DNA of 25,111 nucleotides from UBA11710 sp049287025 (GCA_049287025.1 JBAQFA010000057.1:1-25111); one strand, 5' to 3'; counted from the stretch's first letter, positions 1 through 6,626 are shown. Numbers and translations: made by a program. Notes: generated by a model not told the origin, from the sequence alone.

Positions 1-99
1 GTTCTTTTGTTTTCTGCTGATATTAGAGCCAAAATTAGTTTTCCAATTCCAAGCGGTTTGGGTGGTTTTTGGTTGAGGGCGGTTGGGGTTCGAACTTTA
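1..99. repeat. Direct repeat copy 1 (99 bp, cut by window start)
   Basis: Bases 1-99 are identical to bases 707-805; the match stops at base 100 (A) against 806 (G). The copy begins at the window edge, so its left end is unknown and it may be longer. The second copy starts inside the right arm of a terminator hairpin, so the repeat carries a terminator tail plus about 85 bases of non-coding, T/G-rich sequence. The two copies bracket the first GC-rich cassette. Confidence 0.95.
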
Positions 100-116
100 A
101 ACATGTATTGCCTATA

Positions 117-144
117 TTGACTTATAATAAAAAAAATGTAATAT
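117..144 (+). promoter_or_regulatory. Sigma70-type promoter of the first GC-rich cassette
   Basis: TTGACT at 117-122 and TAATAT at 139-144 with a 16-base spacer. It lies in AT-rich sequence directly before the switch to GC-rich DNA near 150 and faces the small membrane-protein gene. Confidence 0.6.
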
Positions 145-172
145 TAATAGGAACAACGGCTTGGGGACACCC

Positions 173-469
173 ATGAAACCTTTGAGAGTCGTAGCCTGGT
201 TCGTGGCGATGTTGATTGTCGATGTCGTGATGTGGTTCATCGCGACACATTTCTTCGGAGAAACGCCGAAGATGGCAATTTTCATCTCCTTCATGTCGTC
301 TGTTATAGGGACGCTGTTGGCGGTGATGGTCTACAGTGGCTTTGCTGCTGGTTCATCCCTCTCGGGAAAACCCACTACCTTCTCTACTAGGAAGATTTTT
401 CTGCTTGTCCTTTTTACCATAGCAATCGTGTTCTACGGTATTCTTCTGATGGCTGAGGGGTTAAGGTGA
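173..469 (+). CDS. Small membrane protein of GC-rich cassette 1
   Basis: I do not recognise a family. The 98-residue product (from ATG 173) has three hydrophobic stretches: about residues 5-24 (MLIVDVVMWFIATHFF region), 34-57 and 73-93, with a Ser/Thr-rich hydrophilic stretch between the second and third. It is probably a three-TM inner-membrane protein. GGGGA lies five bases before ATG 173; a TTG at 161 with AGGA eight bases upstream is a real alternative adding four residues. Base and codon use (GTC, GCG, CTG, ATC) differ sharply from the AT-rich neighbours, suggesting transfer. The gene has its own promoter and is followed by hairpins and a terminator, so it is probably transcribed alone. 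Confidence 0.65.
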   Translation: MKPLRVVAWFVAMLIVDVVMWFIATHFFGETPKMAIFISFMSSVIGTLLAVMVYSGFAAGSSLSGKPTTFSTRKIFLLVLFTIAIVFYGILLMAEGLR

Positions 470-486
470 AATACCGCGGCGGTAAA

Positions 487-505
487 ACCCCTGGGAGCCA
501 GGGGT
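487..505 (+). other. GC-rich hairpin after cassette 1 gene
   Basis: An eight-base-pair perfect stem (ACCCCTGG / CCAGGGGT) with loop GAG starts 18 bases after the stop codon. The flanking ACCGC (about 477-481) and GCGGT could form an outer helix. No U-run follows, so this is not a terminator by itself; it could protect the mRNA end or be part of a structured 3' UTR. Confidence 0.6.
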
Positions 506-524
506 GCGATTAGGCGGTGCAAAT

Positions 525-595
525 ACGATCGACACCCATTCAAATTACTTAATCAGTTGAGTAGTTTGAAAGGAGTTCTGTCGATCGTTTTGTTT
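525..595 (+). terminator. Long bipartite terminator hairpin of cassette 1
   Basis: ACGATCGACA (525-534) pairs perfectly with TGTCGATCGT (579-588), followed by TTTGTTT. Inside it, TTCAAATTACT (539-549) pairs with AGTAGTTTGAA (560-570) with one G-U. The result is a long interrupted hairpin with a U-rich tail, best read as an intrinsic terminator. The outline also recalls integron attC hairpins, but I see no GTTRRRY core site. Confidence 0.6.
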
Positions 596-652
596 ACAAT
601 AATATTTCATTCTCACTTGTTTCCAACCCAACTAACAAATTCACCACAAAAG

Positions 653-719
653 TTTGCCACCTGTCCCGATAAGGTTCACAAGATGGAACATTCTCATTAT
701 GAGAGTGTTCTTTTGTTTT
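653..719 (+). repeat. Terminator-linked repeat element, copy A
   Basis: TTTGCCACCTGTCC (653-666), a GATAAGGTTCAC block and AAGATGGAA (680-688) run into a terminator hairpin (AACATTCTC / GAGAGTGTT, 686-709) with tail CTTTTGTTTT. The same ordered blocks recur at 1906-2030 with other inserts between them and a different stem. The second copy of the 99-bp direct repeat starts within this terminator. Confidence 0.7.
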
Positions 720-805
720 CTGCTGATATTAGAGCCAAAATTAGTTTTCCAATTCCAAGCGGTTTGGGTGGTTTTTGGTTGAGGGCGGTTGGGGTTCGAA
801 CTTTA
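707..805. repeat. Direct repeat copy 2 (99 bp)
   Basis: Identical to 1-99. Begins in the right arm and U-tract of the terminator at 686-719 and ends shortly before the methyltransferase promoter. Such long identity between non-coding copies implies a recent duplication or gene conversion; the 607 bases between the copies contain the GC-rich cassette. Confidence 0.95.
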
Positions 806-864
806 GTGAAGATTTTAACTTGTGTATTTTTATCAAAGTGGGACGGTAAAACTAAAGCAAGTAC

Positions 865-893
865 TTGTTAAGTACATGTTAGTTTGGTATTAT
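865..893 (+). promoter_or_regulatory. Promoter of the methyltransferase gene
   Basis: TTGTTA (865-870), 17-base spacer, TATTAT (888-893). The transcript would start about 20 bases before ATG 920, leaving a short leader without Shine-Dalgarno. Confidence 0.6.
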
Positions 894-919
894 AATTATG
901 TTATTTTTATCACAAATTT

Positions 920-1783
920 ATGAAAAAAATTAAAATTGACTTCAATCGAGAAAAAGAATGGTGGAATGCAAAAGCGCACAAAGAGGAAAATGATTTGGCT
1001 GACGAATCCATAAATCGAGCCTTACGCTGGCGTGAAATAAACAAACATTTAAAAGGAGTAAAAACAATATTGGAAATAGGCGCAGCTACTGGAGTTTTTT
1101 CTATTCCTCTTGCGAAGCGTGGTTTCAAGGTAACCCATGTCGACTTTTCTCCTGAAATGTTAGACGTCGCAAAAAGAAAAGCCAAGGGTATAAAAAACAT
1201 CACCTTTATCGAGGCGAATTCGACAAATCTTTCAAGATTCCCAAACCGATCTTTTGATTTGGTTCTAAATATGGATGGTGCTATTTCTTTTTCCGGCTCA
1301 GAGGCAAGTGTTGCAATAAAAGAGAGCTGCCGCGTTACTAAGCGAACCCTTATATTAACGGTTTCAAATTTAGCCAAAATGATTGCACTTTGGGTAGATT
1401 CAAGTTTAGAAGTTTCAAACAAATTTATGGGAGCCGTGCAGGCTATGTTTGATCAAGGATTATGGCATCAAAAAATGTTTCGCGACAACTATCTACTTAC
1501 AAAAGGTTCATCTCAAGATTATGTTGGCGCATTGAAAGCCTACTCATCTAATAAGTTACGCAAGGAACTTGAAAAAAATCATCTGCGTGTAGCAAGAGTT
1601 GGTGGGCTTGGCTCTCTGGCTAGCCTCTGTGGTGTAGAAACTATTCAAAAAGTTATGAAGAATAAGAAACTTTTTAATGAATTCATTGAACTTTGTGATA
1701 AATTTGATAAAGAAATAATGCCCGAAGGTCCAGGTACCAAACAAAGAGCCGGTTTAATTGCGGTTGCAAAAGTTATAAAATAA
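920..1783 (+). CDS. Class I SAM-dependent methyltransferase
   Basis: A 287-residue protein with a Rossmann-type methyltransferase domain at about residues 45-150. Motif I is LEIGAATGVFSIPLA, followed by the acidic residue of motif II in THVDFSPEMLDVAKRKA and a motif IV-like FDLVLNMDGAISF. This is the Methyltransf_11/25 type that uses S-adenosylmethionine on a small molecule, lipid or other unknown substrate. The C-terminal 130 residues contain no signature I can assign and may bind the substrate. ATG 920 is chosen because it lies 27 bases behind a good promoter; there is no Shine-Dalgarno. The gene stands alone between two terminator-linked repeats, in an accessory-looking stretch, so its substrate cannot be guessed from neighbours. 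Confidence 0.85.
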   Translation: MKKIKIDFNREKEWWNAKAHKEENDLADESINRALRWREINKHLKGVKTILEIGAATGVFSIPLAKRGFKVTHVDFSPEMLDVAKRKAKGIKNITFIEANSTNLSRFPNRSFDLVLNMDGAISFSGSEASVAIKESCRVTKRTLILTVSNLAKMIALWVDSSLEVSNKFMGAVQAMFDQGLWHQKMFRDNYLLTKGSSQDYVGALKAYSSNKLRKELEKNHLRVARVGGLGSLASLCGVETIQKVMKNKKLFNEFIELCDKFDKEIMPEGPGTKQRAGLIAVAKVIK

Positions 1784-2057
1784 TTAGTATCGGTTGTAAG
1801 CGATACGCTTTTATGACAGTTGATCATAATCAACCGCTTGTAGTTCCACCATCAACCTAACAACAAAAGCATGCCACGCACCGACCGTAAGGTCTGGTGC
1901 TGTGGTTTGCCACCTGTCCTCCGTCTTCGCTCCGCTATACCGGATAAACTAAAAAGTTCACACATCTTCGCTAAAGCTACGATGTGCAGGCAAGATGGAA
2001 TCCCGATACATAACCGGGATTCTTTTGTTTTTGTGTGAGTATATAGACTTTACTGTC
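1784..2057. other. Non-coding spacer with hairpins
   Basis: No gene is visible. It holds a hairpin at 1878-1900 (GCACC-GACC / GGTC-T-GGTGC, loop GTAA), then the repeat element at 1906-2030, which itself contains a palindrome at about 1960-1986 (CACATCTTCG ... CGATGTG) of the kind scattered through Patescibacteria spacers. Confidence 0.6.
1906..2030 (+). repeat. Terminator-linked repeat element, copy B
   Basis: Shares TTTGCCACCTGTCC, GGATAA, AGTTCAC and AAGATGGAA in order with the copy at 653-719, but has a palindromic insert between GTTCAC and AAGATGG and another after CTGTCC. It ends in a terminator: AATCCCG (1999-2005) pairs with CGGGATT (2015-2021), tail CTTTTGTTTTT. Confidence 0.7.
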
Positions 2058-2086
2058 TTGATATTAATTTTATTTCATGCTATTAT
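2058..2086 (+). promoter_or_regulatory. Promoter of the Asp-rich repeat protein gene
   Basis: TTGATA (2058-2063), 17-base spacer, TATTAT (2081-2086) with a TGC extended -10. Start of transcription would lie about ten bases before ATG 2104. Confidence 0.65.
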
Positions 2087-2103
2087 AATTTATCAATAAA
2101 ATT

Positions 2104-4437
2104 ATGAAAAAAGTCTTTCTTATTACAATTATTTCTATTATTGGCATTGCATCATCATTGGTAGTCTATGCTATTTCTTGGCCAGCAAATTTGACTCGGC
2201 ACAATGATATTGTATTAACACCCAGCTCTTATCAACCGAGTGGTCTGGCTTGGAATTCTGTTACCAATAAACTATTTACAGTTTGTAATACTGGACAAGT
2301 GACTATAATGAATTTTGACGGCACATCACAACAAACAACTGCCATGCCATATTATATGGATTTTGAAGCGATTACAATTGTTGATCAAAATTCAACCAAA
2401 GTCTATATTGGCAATGAAAATCCCGATTCAATTTTAGAATATGATTGGCAGACAAAAACCTTGACTGGGAAAAGTTGGAATCTCACTAGTATTATGACTG
2501 GAGCGGATAATCAAGGTTTGGAAGGTTTAACTTTTGTGCCAAATAGTTTTCATCCTTTTCCTAATAGCGCTTCGGGTGGAGTATTTTATGCTGGCATTCA
2601 ACGCACTCCAGTTTCTGGTGGAGATATTATTGATGATTATTTAATTTATGTTTTTGATATAGATCTAAATACTAGTGGCAAGATTATAAAATGGTGGGGG
2701 ATTCCTGTGGCACCAAATACACCAACTTATGATATTGCTGACATGTATTTTAATCAGGATACTGGGATTTTATATGTTCTATATGATGGAGCCAATCGTC
2801 TAATAGAAATGAAAACTGATGGTACGGTAATAAAAGATTATAGTAATGTGTCAGTCAATGAACAAGAAGGTTTGGTAATTAAAACTAGTTATCCAAGTCT
2901 CACGGCTGATATTTATTTGGCTTCTGATACTGATAAATCAATTGGTTGGTATTCTGGTTATCCGGTAGATTATGATTTTGACAAAGATGGGTCAGCTACT
3001 TCCATAGATTGCAATGATAAAGATAAAAACGTGTCTGTTAATCAAGTATATTATCAAGATTTGGACGGTGATAAACTTGGTTTTGGTGTGGGAAAACAAT
3101 TTTGTTTATCAGTTCCGCCAACTGGCTATGTAAGTAATGTTAGTGATTTGAATGATAATGATTTTGATAATGATAATGTTATTACTACGCTTGATTGCAA
3201 TGACAAAGATAAGACGGTTTGGGAAAAGAAAATTTATTATAAAGATAATGATGATGATACTTATGGTAATGGTATTTCCGAAAGTATTTGTTCTTTAACC
3301 ACACCAGTCGGTTATGTTGTTAGCTCTGTTATTGACTGTAATGATAATGATAAAAATGTTTTTGTTAATCAAACTTATTACCAAGATATGGATGGTGATA
3401 AATTAGGTTCAGATATTTTTCAAACAGTTTGTTCTCTGACTGTTCCAGTTGGCTATGTGAGTAATTCTAACGATAATAATGATAATGATTTTGATAATGA
3501 TGGCGCCAGTACTACCAATGATTGTAATGATAAAGACAATACTATTTTTCAGCCTAAAAGATATTTTTTAGATTCAGATCGTGATGGATTGGGTTCAACT
3601 GTTTTTCAAATAGTTTGTTCTCTTACCCCGCCTCTTAACTATGTGGTTAATTCTAATGATATCAATGACAATGATCATGATAATGATGGTGTTATTACTT
3701 ATTATGATTGTAATGACAGTAATAATACAGTATTTGGTAAAGAAAATTTTTATAAAGATCTAGATGGTGATGGTTTGGGATTTGGTACAGCGGTAGTTTC
3801 TTGTCTGGCGCCAACAGCTCAATATGTAAAAAATAATAATGATTTAAATGACAATGATTTTGACAATGATGGTGTTATTATAGTTAATGATTGCAATGAT
3901 AAAAATAATAGTATATTAGGCAAACAAAAATATTATAGAGATTTTGATTTGGATGGACTGGGATCAAGTACAATCACGATTCTTTCTTGCACTTTACCAA
4001 AAGGTTATGTGACGAATTCTAATGATATAAATGATAATGATTATGATAACGATAGCGTGGAGACAAATTTTGATTGTAATGACAAAAATAAGTCGGTGTT
4101 GGGTCCAAAATTGTATTATCAAGATTTTGATCAAGATGGTTTGGGTATTAGTAGTACAAAGATTTTGACTTGTACAAAGCCAACTGGTTATGTGACAAAT
4201 TTTAGTGATGTTAATGATAATGACTATGACAACGATGGAGTGTCTATGCGCACTGATTGTGATGATAAAAATTCACGTTATTCAATTATAAAAACTTATT
4301 ATCTTGATGCTGATCATGATGGGTTTGGCTATTATGGTAGGTATAATAATACCAATCTGTTTACAGGTTGCGTCCCGCCAAATTGGTTTGTGACAAACAA
4401 TAGTGATAAGAATGATAATGATCCAAATGTATTTTAA
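2104..4437 (+). CDS. Exported protein: propeller-like domain plus eight Asp-rich MopE-type repeats
   Basis: A 777-residue protein with an N-terminal signal or anchor segment (about residues 3-24). Residues 30-285 resemble the SdiA-regulated / phytase-like beta-propeller type (DFEAITIV, GLEGLTFV, YDIADMYFNQDTGILYVLYD, EQEGLVI). From about residue 287 to the end there are eight degenerate repeats of about 60 residues: DxDNDG...DCNDKD...YYxDxDGDGLG...C..P.GYV.N..DxNDND. The Asp/Asn clusters match calcium-binding loops and the Pfam MopE-type metal-binding repeat; each unit also has two cysteines (DCND and the later C) that may pair outside the cell. The third unit lacks the DFDNDG start. There is no LPXTG or C-terminal TM, so attachment may rest on the N-terminal segment. 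It has its own promoter and terminator. Likely a cell-surface adhesion or metal-binding protein; function inferred. Confidence 0.8.
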   Translation: MKKVFLITIISIIGIASSLVVYAISWPANLTRHNDIVLTPSSYQPSGLAWNSVTNKLFTVCNTGQVTIMNFDGTSQQTTAMPYYMDFEAITIVDQNSTKVYIGNENPDSILEYDWQTKTLTGKSWNLTSIMTGADNQGLEGLTFVPNSFHPFPNSASGGVFYAGIQRTPVSGGDIIDDYLIYVFDIDLNTSGKIIKWWGIPVAPNTPTYDIADMYFNQDTGILYVLYDGANRLIEMKTDGTVIKDYSNVSVNEQEGLVIKTSYPSLTADIYLASDTDKSIGWYSGYPVDYDFDKDGSATSIDCNDKDKNVSVNQVYYQDLDGDKLGFGVGKQFCLSVPPTGYVSNVSDLNDNDFDNDNVITTLDCNDKDKTVWEKKIYYKDNDDDTYGNGISESICSLTTPVGYVVSSVIDCNDNDKNVFVNQTYYQDMDGDKLGSDIFQTVCSLTVPVGYVSNSNDNNDNDFDNDGASTTNDCNDKDNTIFQPKRYFLDSDRDGLGSTVFQIVCSLTPPLNYVVNSNDINDNDHDNDGVITYYDCNDSNNTVFGKENFYKDLDGDGLGFGTAVVSCLAPTAQYVKNNNDLNDNDFDNDGVIIVNDCNDKNNSILGKQKYYRDFDLDGLGSSTITILSCTLPKGYVTNSNDINDNDYDNDSVETNFDCNDKNKSVLGPKLYYQDFDQDGLGISSTKILTCTKPTGYVTNFSDVNDNDYDNDGVSMRTDCDDKNSRYSIIKTYYLDADHDGFGYYGRYNNTNLFTGCVPPNWFVTNNSDKNDNDPNVF

Positions 4438-4441
4438 ACAA

Positions 4442-4470
4442 AAAATTCCGAGTTAATCGGAATTTTTTGA
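4442..4470 (+). terminator. Intrinsic terminator after the repeat protein
   Basis: AAATTCCG / CGGAATTT stem with loop AGTTAAT, flanked by A-run and T-run (TTTTTT). Confidence 0.85.
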
Positions 4471-4473
4471 TTG

Positions 4474-4620
4474 TCCTCCTTGCCTCGCCGAAGCTGAAAG
4501 CGTAGGCGGGCTTGCCTCACCTAAGTCTTGACGTAGGCGGGGCTTTGTCCACCATAGCTTTCTTGACCGCCGAAGTTTTAACGTAGGCGGTAGCGACGGT
4601 GGATGTCCTCCAAAAGATCG
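4474..4620. repeat. Nested palindromic (REP-like) repeats
   Basis: Three related palindromic units follow each other: CGCCGAAGCTGAAAGCGTAGGCGGG (split: CGCCGAAGCT and GCGTAGGCGG), CACCTAAGTC...GACGTAGGCGG and CGCCGAAGTT...AACGTAGGCGG. They lie within an outer pair GTCCACCATAGC / GCGACGGTGGAT. Any ORF across this stretch is a repeat translation, not a gene. Such Arg/Lys-rich spurious ORFs from repeats are common in Parcubacteria annotation. Confidence 0.75.
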
Positions 4621-4627
4621 ATTGCTC

Positions 4628-4768
4628 CGATAAAACGTTTTTATCGGAGGTGAATTATGGGGTAATTCACCAACCCACACTAGTCTCTAAAAGGTGGGGG
4701 AGACCAGCGATTACACTCAGCGCGTGTAGCCGTAGGGAATGACGAGCGAGTGTTGGTCCAGATGAGGT
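4628..4768 (-). other. Hairpin-rich 3' region of GC-rich cassette 2
   Basis: Read on the minus strand, after the zinc-ribbon stop codon, the region shows GTCTC / GAGAC (about 4685-4706) whose loop CCCAC can also pair with downstream GTGGG, an H-type pseudoknot possibility. Next come a hairpin GGTGAATTA / TAATTCACC (4649-4671) and CCGATAAAA / TTTTATCGG (4627-4650 region). No long U-run follows, so termination is only suggested. Confidence 0.45.
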
Positions 4769-5131
4769 CTAGATGACCTCGAACACCTTGTGACAGTACG
4801 GGCAGGTATGTCGCCCTGTGCTGTAGACGCCCGTGTTGAGCCTCCGGCAGCTGTCGTGGGGGCAGGTGACTTCGCCCCAGATGTTCTTCCTAGCCTTGAG
4901 CAGCTCGACCGGCTTGGGTGGCGGTGGCGGTGCAACTCGAACCTGGGTGACACGCCGGTGCATGTTGGCATATCGGTCGGGGCAGTTCGTCTTCTCCCCG
5001 GTCTGGTTGCACCGGAACTGCCCCCGGTGCAAGGGCTTGAACGTGAGGGTGCCATGACCCCTGACCGGTACGAGGCGGGGCACCACCTTCTTGTTCTTGT
5101 TGTCCCGCTGTCCAACGGGTTTGGACTTCAT
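4769..5131 (-). CDS. Small zinc-ribbon-like protein of GC-rich cassette 2
   Basis: A 120-residue basic protein of unknown function. The C-terminus has CPHDSC (about residues 91-96) and CPYC (about 112-115), the knuckles of a zinc ribbon, and an earlier Cys pair in RCNQTGEKTNC. A proline run (APPPPPKP) separates the halves. The basic N-terminus (KSKPVGQRDNKNKKVVPR) suggests nucleic-acid or ribosome contact; this is inference. The start is well fixed: AGGGGAGG lies six to eight bases before ATG 5131, a strength of Shine-Dalgarno absent from the AT-rich neighbours. It has its own promoter, and its codon use is strongly GC-biased, unlike the genes on both sides, which are on the other strand. Confidence 0.75.
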   Translation of the reverse strand: MKSKPVGQRDNKNKKVVPRLVPVRGHGTLTFKPLHRGQFRCNQTGEKTNCPDRYANMHRRVTQVRVAPPPPPKPVELLKARKNIWGEVTCPHDSCRRLNTGVYSTGRHTCPYCHKVFEVI

Positions 5132-5150
5132 GAGAACCTCCCCTTGTGAT

Positions 5151-5165
5151 GTGGCGCGAAGCCAC
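5151..5165 (-). other. 5' UTR hairpin of cassette 2 gene
   Basis: GTGGC / GCCAC stem with five-base loop, just upstream of the Shine-Dalgarno of the zinc-ribbon gene. Could stabilise the 5' end of the mRNA. Confidence 0.5.
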
Positions 5166-5174
5166 GTGGTTCTG

Positions 5175-5211
5175 TTATTGAATATTTAACAACAACAACA
5201 ACAAATTGTCA
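5175..5211 (-). promoter_or_regulatory. Sigma70-type promoter of cassette 2
   Basis: On the minus strand: TTGACA, a 17-base spacer made mostly of TTG triplets, then TTAAAT. The spacer is a (TTG)5 microsatellite, seen on the plus strand as AAC repeats. Confidence 0.65.
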
Positions 5212-5241
5212 ACTCAATGGGTGTACAAAACTAATTATTTT

Positions 5242-5250
5242 TGCTAGAAT
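5242..5250 (+). promoter_or_regulatory. Extended -10 promoter of the translin-like gene
   Basis: TGC followed by TAGAAT, 28 bases before ATG 5278. No clear -35. The same TGn-TANAAT form occurs before ftsE, rlmN and the FtsB-like gene. Confidence 0.45.
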
Positions 5251-5277
5251 ATAGGCATAATTTATTAATAAAAAACT

Positions 5278-5856
5278 ATGTCCAAAATAGATCAAACATA
5301 TTTAAATCAACTGAAGAAAAATTTACACAGTTATCATGAAAAACGGATAGAAATTATTCAAGCTTCCAATAACGCTCTACACCATGCCAAACGAATAATT
5401 TTTGCTCTACATCGTGATGAATTTAAAGAAGCCGAGGAAAAATTAGTTATTGTAGAAAAAATGTTGGGTGCAATGAGAAAAAAATATAAAACTGATTTGC
5501 ATATTTTTGATGAGGGGGCTTTTAAGGCTGCGAATGAAGAATATGTGGAAGCCCGATTGTTTTATAACTTTTTAAAAACCGGCAAGATTGGCAAAATTAC
5601 CCAAGTAGAAATAAATGGCGAAGTCTATTTAGCCGGCCTCTGTGATGTGCCAGGTGAGTTGTATCGTTATGCTATCAAATGTGCCACTAATCATGATTTG
5701 AAAAAAACTAAAGAATGTAATGACTTGGCGCAAGATATTTTGGGTGCGTTGATTGAATTTAACTTAACCAGTTATTTACGTAATAAATTTGATCAAGCCA
5801 AGCAGGCCGTGCATAAGTTGGAGATTGTGGTTTATGAATTGTCATTAAGAGAATAA
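5278..5856 (+). CDS. Translin-like protein
   Basis: A 192-residue, almost all-helical protein. The C-terminal half has GLCDVPGELYRYAIKCA, close to the translin/TRAX signature (G-[IL]-C-D-x-x-G-E-L-x-R), preceded by a long N-terminal helical stretch (KRIEIIQASNNALHHAKRI). Eukaryotic and archaeal translin binds single-stranded nucleic acid and, with TRAX, forms an RNase. TRAX catalysis needs acidic residues; an E at EAEEKL/NEEYVEARLFY and the GEL glutamate are present, but I cannot place them with certainty. It may bind or process RNA. Start ATG 5278 has no Shine-Dalgarno (AATAAAAAACT before it), as is usual for AT-rich genes here. It is followed by an inverted repeat. Confidence 0.75.
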   Translation: MSKIDQTYLNQLKKNLHSYHEKRIEIIQASNNALHHAKRIIFALHRDEFKEAEEKLVIVEKMLGAMRKKYKTDLHIFDEGAFKAANEEYVEARLFYNFLKTGKIGKITQVEINGEVYLAGLCDVPGELYRYAIKCATNHDLKKTKECNDLAQDILGALIEFNLTSYLRNKFDQAKQAVHKLEIVVYELSLRE

Positions 5857-5873
5857 AAACGGTTTTAATTATT

Positions 5874-5925
5874 GATCACTGGTCACTGATTATTATTTAT
5901 ATAAAGTGATTGGTGATCAGTGATC
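5874..5925. repeat. Inverted repeat / likely terminator
   Basis: GATCACTGGTCACTGATT and its imperfect complement ending CAGTGATC form a long AT-rich hairpin followed by TTTTAT. It separates the translin-like gene from the next gene and probably ends transcription. Confidence 0.55.
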
Positions 5926-5967
5926 TTTTATCATAAATATTTTATTTTTTAAAAACGTTCACATTAT

Positions 5968-6318
5968 ATGTTTACAAAATTTTTTAAATTATTCAAAAAT
6001 ACGGAGACAATTGAAACGCCAGAGCCTAGTGTAGTTGATAATTTTACCGAGACTGAGGGTGTGCTTTTAGTTGATGATATTTTTTCCATTATGGGTAAAG
6101 GTGTGGTATTGTCAGGAAAAATTTTGAGTGGAGGAATTGCGGTTGGGTTTTCTCACCCCGATGGAGTAGAAGTAAGAGGTATTGAAAAATTTAACAAAGG
6201 ATTTAATTCCGCAGTACAGGATGATCAGGTTGGAGTTTTAATAAATCTGAAAGACAAAGAATTGGCAGAGATTTTTGTGGAAGAAAATAATAAACAAGTT
6301 AAGTTTGGTAAGAATTAA
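5968..6318 (+). CDS. Stand-alone EF-Tu domain II-like beta-barrel protein
   Basis: A 116-residue protein. Residues 32-112 read like domain 2 of translational GTPases: VDDIFSIMGKGVVLSGKI matches the EF-Tu pattern VEDVFSITGRGTVVTGRV, followed by GIEKFNKGFNSAVQDDQVGVLINL, which matches TGVEMFRK...AGDNVGVLLRG. No GTPase domain (no G1 GxxxxGK, no NKxD) is present. The first 30 residues are a hydrophobic/basic start (MFTKFFKLFKN) and a Pro/Glu linker. In EF-Tu and relatives this barrel contacts aminoacyl-tRNA acceptor ends or the ribosome, so an RNA or ribosome partner is plausible; a protein partner is equally possible. No Shine-Dalgarno. The 3' end abuts the terminator of a convergent cassette. 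Confidence 0.7.
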   Translation: MFTKFFKLFKNTETIETPEPSVVDNFTETEGVLLVDDIFSIMGKGVVLSGKILSGGIAVGFSHPDGVEVRGIEKFNKGFNSAVQDDQVGVLINLKDKELAEIFVEENNKQVKFGKN

Positions 6319-6344
6319 AAAAGCGAAGCCCGACCATATGGGTC
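6319..6344 (-). terminator. Terminator of GC-rich cassette 3
   Basis: On the minus strand GCCCGACC / GGTCGGGC follows the stop codon by one base and runs into TTCGCTTTTTT. No T-run on the plus side, so it serves the minus-strand gene. Confidence 0.8.
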
Positions 6345-6347
6345 GGG

Positions 6348-6563
6348 CTAGGGCGAAGGTTGAGCCGAGCGACAGAAGTACACGCTTTGAACACGCGTCT
6401 CCTGGTCGCGAACCATTATCCAGACGAACATACTTTCCTCGTGGCGAATGACCTTGAAAGGTCCTTTACCCACATGGAAGATGTAGTGTCTGTATATTGG
6501 TTCACCGGTTTTACCCCGGTTCAATTCAATCCATTCACCCGGTTGGAAAGTGGAGTAATCCAT
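6348..6563 (-). CDS. Small protein of GC-rich cassette 3
   Basis: A 71-residue protein I do not recognise. It starts MDYSTFQPGEWIELNRGKTG and is rich in aromatic and charged residues with alternating hydrophobic pattern, suggesting a small beta-barrel (SH3/KOW-like) fold; that is a guess. The start ATG 6563 is preceded by TGGAGG with five-base spacing; an upstream in-frame ATG would add four residues but lacks a site. It has a near-consensus promoter, a short leader of about 30 bases and a tight terminator, so the unit is compact (about 300 bases) and points against its neighbours. GC-rich codon use differs from both flanking genes. Confidence 0.65.
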   Translation of the reverse strand: MDYSTFQPGEWIELNRGKTGEPIYRHYIFHVGKGPFKVIRHEESMFVWIMVRDQETRVQSVYFCRSAQPSP

Positions 6564-6596
6564 TTCCGCCTCCAAAGGTGAAAGTGCATTGAATCG

Positions 6597-6625
6597 ATAA
6601 TAACTTTTTTAGAAAATAATGTCAA
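6597..6625 (-). promoter_or_regulatory. Near-consensus promoter of cassette 3
   Basis: Minus strand: TTGACA (6625-6620), 17-base spacer, TATTAT (6602-6597). The -35 box lies one base before the Mur ligase start codon on the other strand, so RNA polymerase binding here could interfere with transcription entering the Mur gene. Confidence 0.8.
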
Positions 6626-6626
6626 C

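Noticed and set aside
525..588. Integron attC site
   Set aside because: The long bipartite hairpin has no RYYYAAC/GTTRRRY core sites, no integrase is in the window, and a U-rich tail fits a terminator better.
780..806. tRNA T-loop-like GGTTCGAAC inside the direct repeat
   Set aside because: The flanks do not pair as a T stem and no acceptor or anticodon arm is found.
557..871. 104-codon plus-strand ORF
   Set aside because: It crosses a terminator, the repeat element and the 99-bp direct repeat, starts at a non-ATG codon and has no ribosome site or recognisable domain.
2965..4437. CRISPR-like spacing of the repeats
   Set aside because: The repetition is in the protein (Asp-rich units of about 180 bases with diverged DNA), in one open reading frame.
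4453..4680. 75-codon minus-strand ORF rich in Arg/Ser/Pro
   Set aside because: Pure translation of nested palindromic repeats plus a terminator.
4790..5149. 119-codon plus-strand ORF opposite the zinc-ribbon gene
   Set aside because: Shadow ORF typical of GC-rich DNA; the minus-strand gene has the promoter, SD and zinc-binding cysteines.
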